Shown here: positions 56,843-64,000 of the stretch, in pieces | Position numbering within the stretch: the first letter of the stretch is position 1 | How the letters are laid out: the number at the start of each line of letters is the position of its first letter | Origin: Paenibacillus sp. FSL R7-0345 | Lineage (GTDB): Bacteria; Bacillota; Bacilli; Paenibacillales; Paenibacillaceae | NCBI RefSeq assembly: GCF_038595055.1 | Contig: NZ_CP152002.1 | Location: 1,904,501-1,968,500, forward strand | Length of the DNA stretch: 64,000 nt | Direction of reading: 5' to 3' | The notes under the pieces: generated by a model | What the model saw: the letters and a program-made list of their open reading frames with translations, nothing else | Told to the model about the DNA's origin: nothing | The model's database searches: none | Program-made: the position numbers and the translations under genes

Positions 56843-57892
56843 TTGAAAGCCGCAATCCGCGCCGTGCTGATTATAGTCCTGGTACTGGTCTTGGCAGCAG
56901 GGGGAGGCGCATGGTATGTCTGGAATGGAATGCAGCCGGTTAAGCCCGCAGGGCCAGCCGTTACGTTTACGATAGAGAAGGGCATGGGCAGCTCGGAAAT
57001 TGCTGATCTGCTGGAGGAGAACGGCATTATCCGTAACGCTTTATTTTTCAAAGGTTATCTGAAGTGGGTTAAGGAAGGCTCCGGCTTTATGGCGGGTACT
57101 TATACCGCAAGCCCCGGCGATACTTATGACAATCTGATTGCCCGGCTGAATGCGGGGGATGTCGTGAAGAAGGAGACGGTTGTCTTCACTATTCCTGAAG
57201 GATACACAGCAAAGCAAGTAGCAGACAAGCTGGCTGAGGTCTGGGGGGAGAAGCCTGAGGTTTATCTTGAGATTATCGATTCAGGGGCAGGCTTGGCTGC
57301 TGTTGACAGGCTTGGGATTCCTTCCGGTACTGAGGTGCTGCATCGTCTTGAAGGATACTTGTTCCCTGAAACGTATGAGATTCTTAAGGACAGCACGCCC
57401 CAGGAGGTTGTCGAAGCGCTGCTGGAGCAGCTGGAGAAGAAGCTGGACAGTATTCCCGAATGGAAAAAACAGCTGGCTGAACGCAAACTCTCCCTGCATG
57501 AGCTGCTGACCGTAGCTTCGCTTGTGGAGCGTGAGGTTGTGGTTGACGATGAGCGGCCGCTGGTGGCCGGCGTTATTTATAACAGGCTGAACAAGGGCCA
57601 GGATCTGGAGATTGACGCTACAGTCCAGTATCTGCTGGGCAAGCAGAAGGAGCGGCTGCTGTACAAGGACCTGGAAGTGGACAGCCCGTACAATACTTAC
57701 AAAAATGCAGGGCTGCCGCCGGGGCCGATTGCCAGTCCCGGACTTGCATCAATCAAGGCTGCGCTTGTCCCTGAGGCATCAGAATATTACTTCTACGTGA
57801 CCAAAAAAGACGGCACACAAGGCCATCTATTCGGTAAAACGTATGAGGAACATTTAGCCAATATAAAAAAAAGTGAACAAACTACGCCGTAA
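56843..57892 (+). CDS. mltG: Endolytic peptidoglycan transglycosylase
   Basis: A 349-residue membrane protein of the YceG/MltG family. One N-terminal transmembrane helix (VLIIVLVLVLAAGGGAWYVW) is followed by a LysM-like region (FTIEKGMGSSEIADLLEENG) and the catalytic domain. The active Glu is in LLTVASLVEREVV. The C-terminal part includes YNTYKNAGLPPGPIASPG, a family hallmark. It cuts nascent glycan strands during elongation. The likely start is TTG at 56843, after GTGAGGA; no nearby ATG is suitable. Confidence 0.95.
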   Translation: MKAAIRAVLIIVLVLVLAAGGGAWYVWNGMQPVKPAGPAVTFTIEKGMGSSEIADLLEENGIIRNALFFKGYLKWVKEGSGFMAGTYTASPGDTYDNLIARLNAGDVVKKETVVFTIPEGYTAKQVADKLAEVWGEKPEVYLEIIDSGAGLAAVDRLGIPSGTEVLHRLEGYLFPETYEILKDSTPQEVVEALLEQLEKKLDSIPEWKKQLAERKLSLHELLTVASLVEREVVVDDERPLVAGVIYNRLNKGQDLEIDATVQYLLGKQKERLLYKDLEVDSPYNTYKNAGLPPGPIASPGLASIKAALVPEASEYYFYVTKKDGTQGHLFGKTYEEHLANIKKSEQTTP

Positions 57893-57949
57893 CCTATTAA
57901 AATAGAGATTACTGCGGTTTGATGTACCGCAAGGGCAGGAGGATGCAAC

Positions 57950-58882
57950 ATGATGAACAAACCGGAGCTGCTGGTTACAGCGGCATCCCTGGAAGAGGCG
58001 CGCGCGCTGCTTAATGCAGGCGCAGACGCGCTGCTGATCGGAGACGACCGTTTCGGCATGCGGCTGGCCGGCCATTTTACGCTGGAGGATACAGTTGCTG
58101 TAATAGAACTGGCCCATGGCATGGGACGTAAGGTATATGCCAGTCTGGGCGGCCTGATGTCCAACCGTCTGCTGGACGAGCTTCCGGCCTATGTGAAGGC
58201 CATTGGCCAGCTTGGGATTGACGGGATCGAATTTGGTGATCCGGCTGTGCTGTTTGCCGTGAAGTCCGAGGCGCCGGATCTTCGGCTTCACTGGAACGCC
58301 GAGATGACCTCGACGAACTACTATACGGCTAACTATTGGGGCCGCAAAGGGGCTTCACGTGTGGTACTGGCACGCGAGCTGAACATGGACGAGATCACCG
58401 ACATGGTGCCTCTGCTTGAGGTGGAAGCCCAGGTGCAGGTGCACGGGATGACGAATATTTATCATTCCAAGCGCGGGCTTGTGGCCAGCTATATGGCCCA
58501 TCAGGGGCGTCCGGTCTCAGACGGCAACCTCGGCAAAGACCGCGGCCTGTTCCTGATTGAAGCGGAGCGCCAGGAAGAGAAGTTTCCGATTTACGAGGAT
58601 ATCAACGGAACGCATATTATGAGCTCTGATGATGTCTGCATCCTGGAGGATCTGCATATTCTGCTGGCCGCCGGGGTGCACAGCCTGAAGATCGAAGGCT
58701 TGCTTAAGCCGGTTGCCTACAATGTAGCTGTCGTTAAAGCTTTCCGCCATGCGGTTGACCTGTACTTCCAGGACCCGCAGGCATATGAATTTGATGAGTC
58801 CTGGATGGATAGTATCCGTGCGCTGCAGGACCCTGAGCGTGACTTGTCGTTCGGCTTCTTCTACAAAGAACAAGTCTATTAA
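57950..58882 (+). CDS. U32 peptidase family protein (YrrN/TrhP1-like)
   Basis: A 310-residue protein of the U32 family. Typical stretches are PELLVTAASLEEARALLNAG, LIGDDRFGMRL, LHWNAEMTSTNYYTANYWGR and LEDLHILLAAGVHSLKIEGL. In B. subtilis, YrrN and YrrO work together in forming 5-hydroxyuridine at tRNA position 34; this gene and the longer U32 gene that follows are the equivalents. Here a structured repeat of about 170 bp lies between them. AGGAGG precedes the ATG at 57950. Confidence 0.9.
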   Translation: MMNKPELLVTAASLEEARALLNAGADALLIGDDRFGMRLAGHFTLEDTVAVIELAHGMGRKVYASLGGLMSNRLLDELPAYVKAIGQLGIDGIEFGDPAVLFAVKSEAPDLRLHWNAEMTSTNYYTANYWGRKGASRVVLARELNMDEITDMVPLLEVEAQVQVHGMTNIYHSKRGLVASYMAHQGRPVSDGNLGKDRGLFLIEAERQEEKFPIYEDINGTHIMSSDDVCILEDLHILLAAGVHSLKIEGLLKPVAYNVAVVKAFRHAVDLYFQDPQAYEFDESWMDSIRALQDPERDLSFGFFYKEQVY

Positions 58883-58957
58883 TCAATCTTTTTGGAAATA
58901 AAATAAGGCAATGATTCAGCCTCTTAAATAAGGTTTGAACCATTAACTTTCAGGTGT

Positions 58958-59130
58958 AGCGGCGGAAGGGAAGTTTGGAACTGTAGGAGCGATAGCGCCC
59001 GCCTGAGAGCTTTCCGAAGGAAAGCTGGCTACGTAAGCATAAGCTATGTTTGGATTTCTACCGCGGCAGCGGATTAAAATCAGGAAATCCAAACATAACA
59101 GCGGCCGGAAGTCCAAACATTCCCTGCAAC
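58958..59130 (+). repeat. Structured intergenic repeat, copy 2
   Basis: It fills most of the 58883-59198 gap. The outer stem is GTTTGGA (58973-58979) with TCCAAAC (59112-59118). A small hairpin is GCG-ATAG-CGC (58989-58998). An extra hairpin absent from copy 1 is AGCTTTCC-GAA-GGAAAGCT (59008-59026). The long stem is TATGTTTGGATTTC (59045-59058) with GAAATCCAAACATA (59084-59097): 14 perfect pairs. The inner hairpin is CCGC-GGCA-GCGG (59061-59072). The 3-prime block is again ACAGCGGCCGGAAGTCC. Confidence 0.85.
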
Positions 59131-59198
59131 TGCGTACAACACCGTGAAGCGGGGTTTAAGCTTTTTTAACAGCTGAAGATATGGAGGGGAGAACATCA

Positions 59199-60527
59199 AT
59201 GGGTACCATGACCAAGCCCCAATACAAGGGCAAACGTTACCGTCTGGACAAACCGGAGCTCCTGGCTCCGGCGGGCAACCTGGAAAAATTGAAATTCGCC
59301 GTGCACTATGGCGCGGATGCAGTATATATCGGAGGACAGCATTACGGCCTGCGCTCCGGGGCTGATAACTTCAGCTTCGAGGAAATGCGCGAAGGCGTTG
59401 AGTTCGCCAAAAAATACGGGGCCAAAGTATTCGTGGCCACCAACATCTATGCACACAATGAAGATATCGCCGGAATTGAAGAATACCTGCGTAACCTGTA
59501 TGAGGCCGGCATTGCTGCCATAATTGTTGCTGATCCGGCGATCGTGGATACGGCGCGCCGGCTGGTGCCGGGGCTGGAGGTACATCTCAGCACCCAGCAG
59601 TCCACCCTGAACTGGCAGGCGGTCTCCTTCTGGAAGGAAGAAGGGCTGCCGCGTGTCGTACTGGGCCGTGAGACCAGTCTCGAGGAAATCGCCGAGATCA
59701 AGAAGCATGTAGATATCGAAATCGAGAGCTTCATCCACGGTGCGATGTGCTCCTCATATTCCGGGCGCTGCGTGCTGTCCAACCATTTTACAGACCGTGA
59801 CTCCAACCGCGGGGGCTGCTGCCAGTCCTGCCGCTGGAAGTATGACCTGTTCGAGGATGGCCGTCCGGAAGGAACCTGGGTGTCGGAGGAGGATCAGGCT
59901 GAGGCTGCTGCGCCGCAGCATCTTTTGCCGGGAGTAACCCAGCTGCCTCTTCATCAGCCGGAGGATAACCAGTTCACCATGGGCTCCAAGGACCTGTGCA
60001 TGCTGGAGAGCATTCCTGATCTGATTGAAGTCGGCATCGACAGCTTTAAGATTGAGGGCCGGATGAAGTCGATCCACTATGTTGCGACGGTAGTAAATGC
60101 TTACCGTAAGGCAATTGATGCCTATATGGCAGATCCGGAGAATTACGTGCTCAATCCGGAATGGCTGGAGGAGCTGCAGAAGGCGGCAAACCGTCCGCTG
60201 AACACCGGATTCTTCTACGATACACCGGATCATGAGGATCATATTTATGAGCCTGAGGAAAAAGCGGCGCCTTATGATTTTGCCGGCCTGGTGCTGGAAT
60301 ATGATGCGCAGACCGGTATGGCCCTGATCCAGCAGCGGAATCACTTCAAGCCTGGACAGGAAGTCGAGTTCTTCGGACCGGACATCACTCCATTCAAGCA
60401 GACCGTAGGTGAGCTTTGGGATGAGGAAGGCAACAAGCTTGATGCTGCCCGCCACCCGCTTCAGCGGATACGCATGAAGGTGGATCATCCGGTTGCCTAT
60501 TTTGATATGATGCGCAAAAGAAAATAA
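59199..60527 (+). CDS. U32 peptidase family protein (YrrO/TrhP2-like)
   Basis: A 442-residue U32 protein. Features: KPELLAPAGNLEKLKFAVHY, ADAVYIGGQHYGLRSGADNF, the U32 signature IESFIHGAMCSSYSGRCVLS, and a cysteine set (CSSYSGRC, GGCCQSCRW) expected to bind an iron-sulfur cluster. A C-terminal beta-barrel domain follows (LIQQRNHFKPGQEVEFFGPD). It is implicated with YrrN in tRNA U34 hydroxylation. GGAGGGG leads to the ATG at 59199; the ATG at 59181 is part of that site. The family name peptidase is historical. Confidence 0.92.
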   Translation: MGTMTKPQYKGKRYRLDKPELLAPAGNLEKLKFAVHYGADAVYIGGQHYGLRSGADNFSFEEMREGVEFAKKYGAKVFVATNIYAHNEDIAGIEEYLRNLYEAGIAAIIVADPAIVDTARRLVPGLEVHLSTQQSTLNWQAVSFWKEEGLPRVVLGRETSLEEIAEIKKHVDIEIESFIHGAMCSSYSGRCVLSNHFTDRDSNRGGCCQSCRWKYDLFEDGRPEGTWVSEEDQAEAAAPQHLLPGVTQLPLHQPEDNQFTMGSKDLCMLESIPDLIEVGIDSFKIEGRMKSIHYVATVVNAYRKAIDAYMADPENYVLNPEWLEELQKAANRPLNTGFFYDTPDHEDHIYEPEEKAAPYDFAGLVLEYDAQTGMALIQQRNHFKPGQEVEFFGPDITPFKQTVGELWDEEGNKLDAARHPLQRIRMKVDHPVAYFDMMRKRK

Positions 60528-60545
60528 TAGCTTCAGTTTACACGG

Positions 60546-60577
60546 GGATGCCTCATATGCGGGGCGTCCTCTTTTAC
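60546..60577 (+). terminator. Possible weak terminator after the second U32 gene
   Basis: GGATGCC and GGGCGTCC can pair (with G-U) around a CATATG loop, followed by TCTTTT. Confidence 0.45.
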
Positions 60578-60642
60578 ATAGGCGGATGTGGCAAAAGAAT
60601 ATAAAAACTATAAAAAATTCTCAGATTATTTCTTGCAAATCC

Positions 60643-60670
60643 TAAGCAATTCGTCCTACTCAGCCGATAT
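60643..60670 (+). promoter_or_regulatory. Sigma-D-like (motility) promoter
   Basis: TAAG (60643-60646) and GCCGATAT (60663-60670) resemble the sigma-D consensus TAAA-N15-GCCGATAT; here the spacer is 16. It lies 100 bp ahead of the chemotaxis receptor gene. Confidence 0.6.
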
Positions 60671-60770
60671 AGATAGTGAACGCTTACATACATCCTCTAT
60701 TCTTGCTGGTAGGTGATTATATGGGGACTCCCGGGCAGGGAACAGAGAGAACAAACAGAAGGGGAGAAGG

Positions 60771-62987
60771 GTGAAAGTGAGAGAGAACAATCAGCAATCA
60801 GACAAAGAGCAAAAGGCAAAACCAGGCTTTAAAAGGGGAAATAAATCACCGGGCAAAGAAAAAAGTAAAGTGAAGATGCCGGATTTTAGCTTTAAAGGGG
60901 TACTGAACGGGTCAGTCCGTCAGGTAAAAAGAGTTAATCCGGTGAAATCGGTAGGCGTCAAGCTGTTTCTGATTTTCCTGTCTTCGATTGTAATTGTCGT
61001 ACTCCTTCTGGGTCTGTTGTCTTACAACAAGGCTAAAAACACGATTAAAGATAATGTGGCAGAAGCGAACAGACAGACCATTCTCCAAACCTCGGACAAG
61101 CTGGACATCATGCTTAACCAGTACGAGAATCTGGCACTGCAATTATATTTCGATACCAAAATGCAAAGCGATCTGAACGCTCTGGCTTCTGCACAGTCCA
61201 ATTATGATAAATTCGTTGCCACGGATTCAATCAGCAAGAAGCTGTCTAGCCAGACAACGACGGATTCCAATATTGTAGCCATTTCACTGATCCCGACAGC
61301 ACCGGAGGAGAGCGTCCTTTCGAGCGGTAATTCGACTCTGAAGATGGATGGGATCAGAGATCAGGAATGGTACAAAACAGTGGTTGCGCGGACCACGGAA
61401 TACACCTCTTACTACACAGAGGATGCTGATTCACTGCAGAACTACTGGTTCTCAACCGCTGTACAGGGAAGCGGCGGAAAGAATGTAGCGATGGTAAGAT
61501 CCCTCAAAACAATGGGATCGGCATCAGGCTATGTTCTGATGCTTGAACTCAAGAATACGCTGCTTGAGAATGCTTTTAATAGCGTTTCGCTTGGCGAAGG
61601 CTCGCGGATTCAGCTTGTTGATCCGGATGGTGTCGTGGTAGCTTCTTCCGTTTCGGCTGATGATGGTGCGGCTTCGGAATTCAACTTCATTAAGGACAGC
61701 AAGAGCGAAAGCAGCAGCCGGGAAGCCAAAACCTCGGACAGTAAGGATGTTCTTGCTGTATTCAGCACTATGACCAAAGCGGACTGGAAGCTGGCCGGGG
61801 TCATTCCGACGGGAGAACTGGTAAAAGCTGCCGAGCCGATCCTGTTCACTACTTATATGGCCGCGCTTGTAGCAGCGCTGCTTGCTGTGCTGCTGGGCTT
61901 CTGGATGGTCCGGATGATAGCCCGTCCGCTGGCCCGTCTGAAGGATCTTATGGTTGAAGGAGCCAAGGGTGATCTGAGCGTGCGGACTGAATATGCATCG
62001 CAGGATGAAATTGGCCAGCTGTCCGCATCGTTTAACATAATGATGGAACGGATTACCGATCTGGTTGCCCAGACTACCGATACAGCGCGTGAGGTGCTGG
62101 AGACTGCCGGAGAGCTCGGTGATGCCTCCCGCAAAACGGCAATTTCGGCGAAAGAGATTGCTGCGGCTACCGAGGAAATTGCCGGAGGCGCGGGCAGCCT
62201 TGCCCTTGAAGCAGAGCGCGGCAATGAGCTGACCGATCTGATCGGAACACAGATGCAGAGCGTTATTGCTGCTAACGCAGCGATGGATGAGGCTGCGCAC
62301 ACGGTTGGTGAAGCCAGCGGCCATGGAGCACAGCAGCTGGGCGAGCTGCTGGAGAAGACAGGCCTGATCGGCGAGAAGACAAGCGCGCTGGTGTCCCGTG
62401 TCAACAATCTGAAGGAAACGGTTTACTCAGTCGTCAAAGTGCTGGATGTGATGAAGAATATTACCCAGCAGACCAATATTTTGTCCCTGAATGCTACTAT
62501 TGAAGCCGCCAGAGCCGGTGAAGCAGGCCGCGGATTTATGGTGGTTGCCGGGGAAGTCCGGCAGCTGGCTGATCAGTCCAAGCAGTCCATCGCTCTGGTT
62601 GCCGGAATCATTGACAACATCGTTACTGAAATGAACGGAACGGTAGAGGAGCTGTCTGAAGTGGCACCGCTCTTCAAAGAGCAGATGACCTCCGTTAAAA
62701 GCACAAGCGATATCTTCGTCTCCGTGCAGGGCCAGATGGAAGATTTCATCGCCAGTCTGGAGTCTGTTACCAGCGCGATTGGCAGTCTGAGTCATTCGCA
62801 GGGTGTGCTGTCTGATGCCATGAGCAATGTGAGTGCAGTGGCAGAGGAATCGTCGGCTACTTCAGAGGAAGTGGCTTCCCTGAGCAGCGAGCAGCAGAAT
62901 GTGAGCGACCAGCTCGTATCGCTGTCCGGTAAGCTTGAGGTGGCTTCGAACCAGCTGAAAGACAAGCTGGCCCTGTTCACCATTTAA
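60771..62987 (+). CDS. Methyl-accepting chemotaxis protein with extracellular sensor
   Basis: A receptor of about 738 residues. A basic N-terminal tail precedes membrane helix 1 (about 66-88, LFLIFLSSIVIVVLLLGLLS). The extracellular Cache-like domain spans about 90-355, then helix 2 (ILFTTYMAALVAALLAVLLG), HAMP (MIARPLARLKDLMVEGAKGD) and the MCP domain, whose tip reads ITQQTNILSLNATIEAARAG. It relays attractant sensing to CheA. GTG at 60771 or 60777 is the start, behind GGGGAGAAGG. A sigma-D-like promoter upstream fits a motility regulon. It ends in a terminator. Confidence 0.93.
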   Translation: MKVRENNQQSDKEQKAKPGFKRGNKSPGKEKSKVKMPDFSFKGVLNGSVRQVKRVNPVKSVGVKLFLIFLSSIVIVVLLLGLLSYNKAKNTIKDNVAEANRQTILQTSDKLDIMLNQYENLALQLYFDTKMQSDLNALASAQSNYDKFVATDSISKKLSSQTTTDSNIVAISLIPTAPEESVLSSGNSTLKMDGIRDQEWYKTVVARTTEYTSYYTEDADSLQNYWFSTAVQGSGGKNVAMVRSLKTMGSASGYVLMLELKNTLLENAFNSVSLGEGSRIQLVDPDGVVVASSVSADDGAASEFNFIKDSKSESSSREAKTSDSKDVLAVFSTMTKADWKLAGVIPTGELVKAAEPILFTTYMAALVAALLAVLLGFWMVRMIARPLARLKDLMVEGAKGDLSVRTEYASQDEIGQLSASFNIMMERITDLVAQTTDTAREVLETAGELGDASRKTAISAKEIAAATEEIAGGAGSLALEAERGNELTDLIGTQMQSVIAANAAMDEAAHTVGEASGHGAQQLGELLEKTGLIGEKTSALVSRVNNLKETVYSVVKVLDVMKNITQQTNILSLNATIEAARAGEAGRGFMVVAGEVRQLADQSKQSIALVAGIIDNIVTEMNGTVEELSEVAPLFKEQMTSVKSTSDIFVSVQGQMEDFIASLESVTSAIGSLSHSQGVLSDAMSNVSAVAEESSATSEEVASLSSEQQNVSDQLVSLSGKLEVASNQLKDKLALFTI

Positions 62988-63019
62988 TTCGATATAACTG
63001 GTAAGTATGATGTATATTC

Positions 63020-63058
63020 AGGCCGGTTCTTCCATAGCGGAGAGCCGGCCTGTTTTTG
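63020..63058 (+). terminator. Terminator after the chemotaxis receptor gene
   Basis: AGGCCGGTTCT pairs with GGAGAGCCGGCCT (about 63020-63051), followed by a T run. Confidence 0.85.
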
Positions 63059-63156
63059 CGTAAAGGGCTTTTTCTTGTGTATCCCGAAAGAGGCAAGTAT
63101 AATTATTTTGTTAGGTAAAAGTTATGATAACGGAAATAGCATTTGGAGGAATAGGA

Positions 63157-64000
63157 ATGGCTAAAAAGATTACAATGCAGAAAATTGCCGATCATCTCGG
63201 CGTTTCTAAATTTGTTGTTTCCAAGTCCTTGTCCGGCAAAGAGGGCGTAAACGAAACGACGAGGGAACGGGTAATTCAGGCGGCTTCACAGCTCGGCTAT
63301 TTCACACAAAAAAACGCATATATGCAAAATGCAAAACGCTCCAGCCAGACTGCTGACAATGACCGCAATAAACAGTCGGTTCTGGTGCTGATGCCCAATA
63401 TCCGTTCACAGACACAGGATTCGCTGTACTGGGGCAAAATTGTTGACGGCATCGCCCTTGCCCTGGACGAGCACGGATTGGGCATGGTCATTGTCTCGGA
63501 GCACCGCGCTGACAATTTCGTGAATATTCTGAATCCCGGCGGACTGCTGGGTCTTGTCGGTGTAGGGACTATTTCAACCTCACTGCTGCTGGAGGTGCAC
63601 CGGATCGGCCTGCCGATGGTGCTGATCGATCATGAGGACCCGCTTATTCCGAGCGATACCGTATTTGCGAACAATATGGACTCCATGTCCAGGCTGAGCA
63701 ATCATCTGCTGGGTATCGGCCATACGCGGCAGCATTTTATCGGTCCGATCCGCTATTCTCGCAGCTTCAGGGACCGCTGGATCGGGTTCCGCAGTGCACT
63801 TGAGGAAGGCGGCCTCCAGTCCCAGGCAGGCGATGACGAGCTGCTGCTGCAGGAGGGGATGGACGCGATTATTTTACATGAAGAATTCAAGCAGTGGCTG
63901 ATGAAACGGAAAAAAGAGGATAATGTACCGACTGCGCTGCTGTGCGGGAACGATTTTATTGCGCTTACGGTGTGCAATGTGCTCCGGGAGGAGGGCTTGT
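63157..64000 (+). CDS. LacI-family transcriptional regulator, truncated by the window end
   Basis: The reading frame runs from ATG 63157 (GGAGGA at 63145-63150) to the last base without a stop, so the 3-prime end is missing. The LacI helix-turn-helix is clear: TMQKIADHLGVSKFVVSKSL, SGKEGVNETTRERV, AASQLGYF. A periplasmic-binding-type effector domain follows (VLVLMPNIRS, DGIALALDEHGLGMVIV, GLPMVLIDHEDP, HTRQHFIGPIRYSRSFRDRW, LLCGNDFIALTV). SKF-VVSK replaces the more usual SxxTVSR recognition helix, which may shift operator preference. Its target operon lies outside the window. Confidence 0.9.
   Translation, partial: MAKKITMQKIADHLGVSKFVVSKSLSGKEGVNETTRERVIQAASQLGYFTQKNAYMQNAKRSSQTADNDRNKQSVLVLMPNIRSQTQDSLYWGKIVDGIALALDEHGLGMVIVSEHRADNFVNILNPGGLLGLVGVGTISTSLLLEVHRIGLPMVLIDHEDPLIPSDTVFANNMDSMSRLSNHLLGIGHTRQHFIGPIRYSRSFRDRWIGFRSALEEGGLQSQAGDDELLLQEGMDAIILHEEFKQWLMKRKKEDNVPTALLCGNDFIALTVCNVLREEGL

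Overview
The window reads as one contig of a Paenibacillus-like Gram-positive bacterium (Firmicutes, Paenibacillaceae). Four things point there: the alaS - ireB - ruvX - DUF1292 - mltG - U32 peptidase gene order; T-box riboswitches in front of tyrS and alaS; an S-layer-anchored multidomain xylanase; and many short intergenic repeat families. The genus is inferred from this context and was not checked against a database. I see no rRNA, tRNA, CRISPR array, transposase or prophage.

Layout. 1-4351: an operon for ring-opening of a cyclic amide: the C-terminal part of an AtzD/barbiturase-type hydrolase, a cupin, a PucR-type regulator and an allophanate-hydrolase-like amidase. 4375-6157: promoter, Tyr T-box, tyrS and terminator. 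6459-8937: a small coiled-coil protein (minus strand), then a FIST sensor paired with a soluble chemotaxis-type transducer. 9108-14051: a GntR/UTRA regulator, a MEDS-domain histidine kinase (minus strand) and phosphoketolase. 14401-16293: a membrane-anchored serine hydrolase. 16364-21227: beta-glucoside utilisation (licT, bglP, 6-phospho-beta-glucosidase), with one antiterminator target before licT and another before bglP. 22186-36343: a plant-polysaccharide (probably rhamnogalacturonan I) locus: GH42 beta-galactosidase, Lpl/Ytc-type ABC transporter, membrane AraC regulator, YetA/PcRGLX-like protein, DUF1961 protein, CE4 deacetylase and a cytoplasmic beta-propeller. 36518-37945: a MATE exporter. 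38064-45492: a seven-gene operon joining a complete Dpp/Opp-type importer to a class V aminotransferase and a metal-dependent amidohydrolase, with a palindrome over its promoter. 46377-50396: the GH10/CBM9/SLH xylanase. 50659-51940: an AT-richer two-gene island with a TIR-domain protein and an 89-residue partner. 51993-60527: the alaS T-box, alaS, ireB, ruvX, two DUF1292 genes, mltG and two U32 genes. 60643-62987: a chemotaxis receptor behind a sigma-D-like promoter. 63157-end: a truncated LacI-type regulator.

Two items deserve most attention. The first is a structured repeat with two full copies (19565-19700 and 58958-59130) and a 3-prime fragment (36420-36456). Its stems are kept while their sequences differ, which is the mark of selection on an RNA or DNA fold. 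The second is the TIR plus 89-residue gene pair, a candidate NAD-depleting or nucleotide-sensing defence module with no cyclase gene beside it.
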